A stretch of DNA of 5,981 bases, taken from the NCBI GenBank assembly GCA_018064575.1, contig JAGHUZ010000105.1, positions 1 through 5,981 of the forward strand, read 5' to 3'. Below are positions 4,874 through 5,981 of this stretch, piece after piece. This DNA is from Candidatus Minthomonas equi. Lineage in GTDB: Bacteria > Bacteroidota > Bacteroidia > Bacteroidales > UBA932. How positions within the stretch are numbered: position 1 is the stretch's first letter; each line of letters starts with the position of its first letter. The notes beneath the pieces are model-generated. The model searched no databases. It was not told where the DNA came from and saw only the letters and a list, made by a program, of their open reading frames with translations. The position numbers and the translations under genes were made by a program.

Positions 4874-5981
4874 ATGTCTAAAACCGGGTTTTCATTTCTC
4901 GGACTGCCAGGGAGTCTTGTATGGGGCTTCGCAGGCATACTCGTCTTTATGACGGGTGAAGGTATCGAGCAGACCTGGCTCAGCATTTATATGGATTCCC
5001 AAGGTATGGATCCGGCCACGTTGTATTCAGTTTATGGCTTTACCGTGGCCCTGTCATCCTGCCTTTCGGGGGTAATCGCCCAGACATACGGTATAAGGAG
5101 AACGATGCTGACCGGTTATTTTCTGTATTTGACGGGAGTATTGTCTTTCGCGTTCTGGGGAGTGTCCAGCGGTGACTATCTGATACTGCTGACCACCTAT
5201 TCTGTCAAGGGATTCGGATATCCCTTGTTCGCATATACCTTTATAGTGTGGATAACATACAGGGTGGAAAAGTCAAAACTGAGTTCTGCGCAGGGCTGGT
5301 TTTGGTTTGTCTTTACCGGAGGCCTCAATGTGTTCGGAGCTTATTACGTCATTTTGGCCAAAAACAGCATCGGAGTTACTGCTACTCTTGCATCTGCGGC
5401 CGTATTCGCCACCATCGGTGCCGTGTTTGCCCTGTGGCTGAACAAAAGTGGCTGTACGAATCTTTTCAGTGCAGATAGTGATGAAGGAAAACAAGGCAGC
5501 AGGATTTCGGAACTTTTCCGAGGATTTGGCATTGTGGCGCGCGAACCCAAGGTGTTGACTGGGGGGATAGTGAAAATAATCAATTCCACCTCCCAGTTCG
5601 CTTTCATAGTGTTTATGCCTCTTTATATGGCTGAATACGGTATCACTGACGTGCAGTGGGCTTCCATTTGGGGCAGCATATTCATTTTCAACATAGTGTT
5701 CAACCTTATCTTCGGTATCGTGGGGGACAGATTCGGCTGGGGCAGAACCGTTATCTGGTTCGGCGGCGTGGGATGTGCTGTTACCGTGTTGTTGTTCTAT
5801 TATTCTCCGCAGCTGTGCAATGAGTTCTGGTTCATCCTTTTGTGTGGCATTCTATGGTGCATAATGCTGGCAGGATACGTTCCTCTTTCCGCTCTTATTC
5901 CTTCACTGGTGGAGAAGGACAAGGGTGCCGCTGTGTCTGTCCTGAATCTTGGGACAGGTCTGGCTGCTGTGACAGGCCCTC
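4874..5981 (+). CDS. MFS permease, RbtT/DalT/CsbX (polyol/sugar) type, cut by right edge
   Basis: The frame opens with ATG at 4874, five nt after the previous stop, and stays open to the window end: 369 residues of an expected roughly 425. It begins MSKTGFSFLGLPGSLVWGF and continues with VFMTGEGIEQTWLSIYM, matching my memory of the enterobacterial ribitol permease RbtT (GLPLNLIWGY, VFMTGDGFE). Further shared stretches are SAQGWFWFVFTGG, VFGAYY, VKIINSTSQF, and KGAAVSVLNLGTGL near the edge. The loop between helices 2 and 3 has GVIAQTYGIRRTM, an altered MFS motif A (Gln for Asp); the second-half equivalent GIVGDRFGWGR (281-291) keeps Asp-Arg. About ten hydrophobic helices are present before the cut. 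The family imports ribitol, D-arabinitol and related compounds by proton symport. Here the cargo is inferred to be the monosaccharide or keto/polyol product of the upstream exported enzymes. Confidence 0.92.
   Translation, partial: MSKTGFSFLGLPGSLVWGFAGILVFMTGEGIEQTWLSIYMDSQGMDPATLYSVYGFTVALSSCLSGVIAQTYGIRRTMLTGYFLYLTGVLSFAFWGVSSGDYLILLTTYSVKGFGYPLFAYTFIVWITYRVEKSKLSSAQGWFWFVFTGGLNVFGAYYVILAKNSIGVTATLASAAVFATIGAVFALWLNKSGCTNLFSADSDEGKQGSRISELFRGFGIVAREPKVLTGGIVKIINSTSQFAFIVFMPLYMAEYGITDVQWASIWGSIFIFNIVFNLIFGIVGDRFGWGRTVIWFGGVGCAVTVLLFYYSPQLCNEFWFILLCGILWCIMLAGYVPLSALIPSLVEKDKGAAVSVLNLGTGLAAVTGP

Larger units (their letters stand above)
1..5981 (+). other. Single co-directional operon, open at both ends
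   Basis: Seven genes follow each other on one strand with spacings of 16 nt, 15 nt, a 1-nt TAATG overlap, a 40-nt overlap (or a 20-nt gap if the ATG at 2869 is used), 2 nt and 5 nt. I find no TAnnTTTG-type -7 element with an upstream -33 element in any gap and no hairpin followed by a T run, so promoter and terminator lie outside the window. Functions fit one pathway: esterase, glycoside cleavage, two exported oxidoreductases, flavin transferase and importer. Confidence 0.8.

Noticed and set aside
5353..5400. Possible flavinylation-like Thr motif around SIGVTATLAS in the MFS protein, and GSHGST in the first oxidoreductase
   Set aside because: Neither fits the ApbE target pattern with its Gly/Ser-Ala-Thr core, and one lies in a transporter helix, so no target of the ApbE-like protein is visible in this window.
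1..5981. CRISPR arrays, tRNA or rRNA genes, insertion sequences, attachment sites
   Set aside because: No spaced direct repeats, no cloverleaf-like or rRNA-like stretches, no transposase or terminal repeats were seen; nearly every base is in a gene.

Overview
The window looks like one stretch of a Bacteroidales-type (Bacteroidota) genome, probably a gut or host-associated glycan degrader. The evidence is the gene content (a DUF1080 lipoprotein, Tat-exported Gfo/Idh/MocA lipoproteins and an esterase of the acetylxylan-esterase-like kind), moderate GC, and mostly weak or absent Shine-Dalgarno sequences. The genus cannot be fixed from the sequence.

All seven genes lie on the + strand and are packed like one operon. 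In order they are: the C-terminal end of an alpha/beta-hydrolase esterase (1-262, cut by the left edge); a DUF1080 / 3-keto-disaccharide hydrolase lipoprotein with a very cysteine-rich linker (279-1127); a Tat-lipoprotein Gfo/Idh/MocA oxidoreductase (1143-2600); an 82-residue two-helix membrane protein (2600-2848); a short ApbE-like FAD:protein FMN transferase (2809-3606); a second Tat-lipoprotein Gfo/Idh/MocA oxidoreductase (3609-4868); and an RbtT/DalT/CsbX-type MFS permease (4874 to the right edge, incomplete). Gaps range from 16 nt down to overlaps. There is no intergenic space over 20 nt, no internal promoter of the Bacteroidota TAnnTTTG kind in a gap, and no terminator.

The likely theme is sugar breakdown outside the cytoplasm through 3-keto glycosides. 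A nicotinamide-dependent Gfo/Idh/MocA enzyme would oxidise C3 of a glycoside, the DUF1080 protein would break the glycosidic bond of the 3-keto intermediate, and a second Gfo/Idh/MocA enzyme could reduce or process the released keto sugar. The esterase would remove acyl groups and the MFS permease would import the monosaccharide or polyol product. The substrate is unknown.

Three things are not explained by that scheme and deserve attention: a run of nine cysteines in 27 residues between lipid anchor and catalytic domain of the DUF1080 protein; an ApbE-like flavin transferase without export signal and with altered active-site residues, overlapping a small membrane-protein gene; and two strong RNA hairpins inside that small gene.
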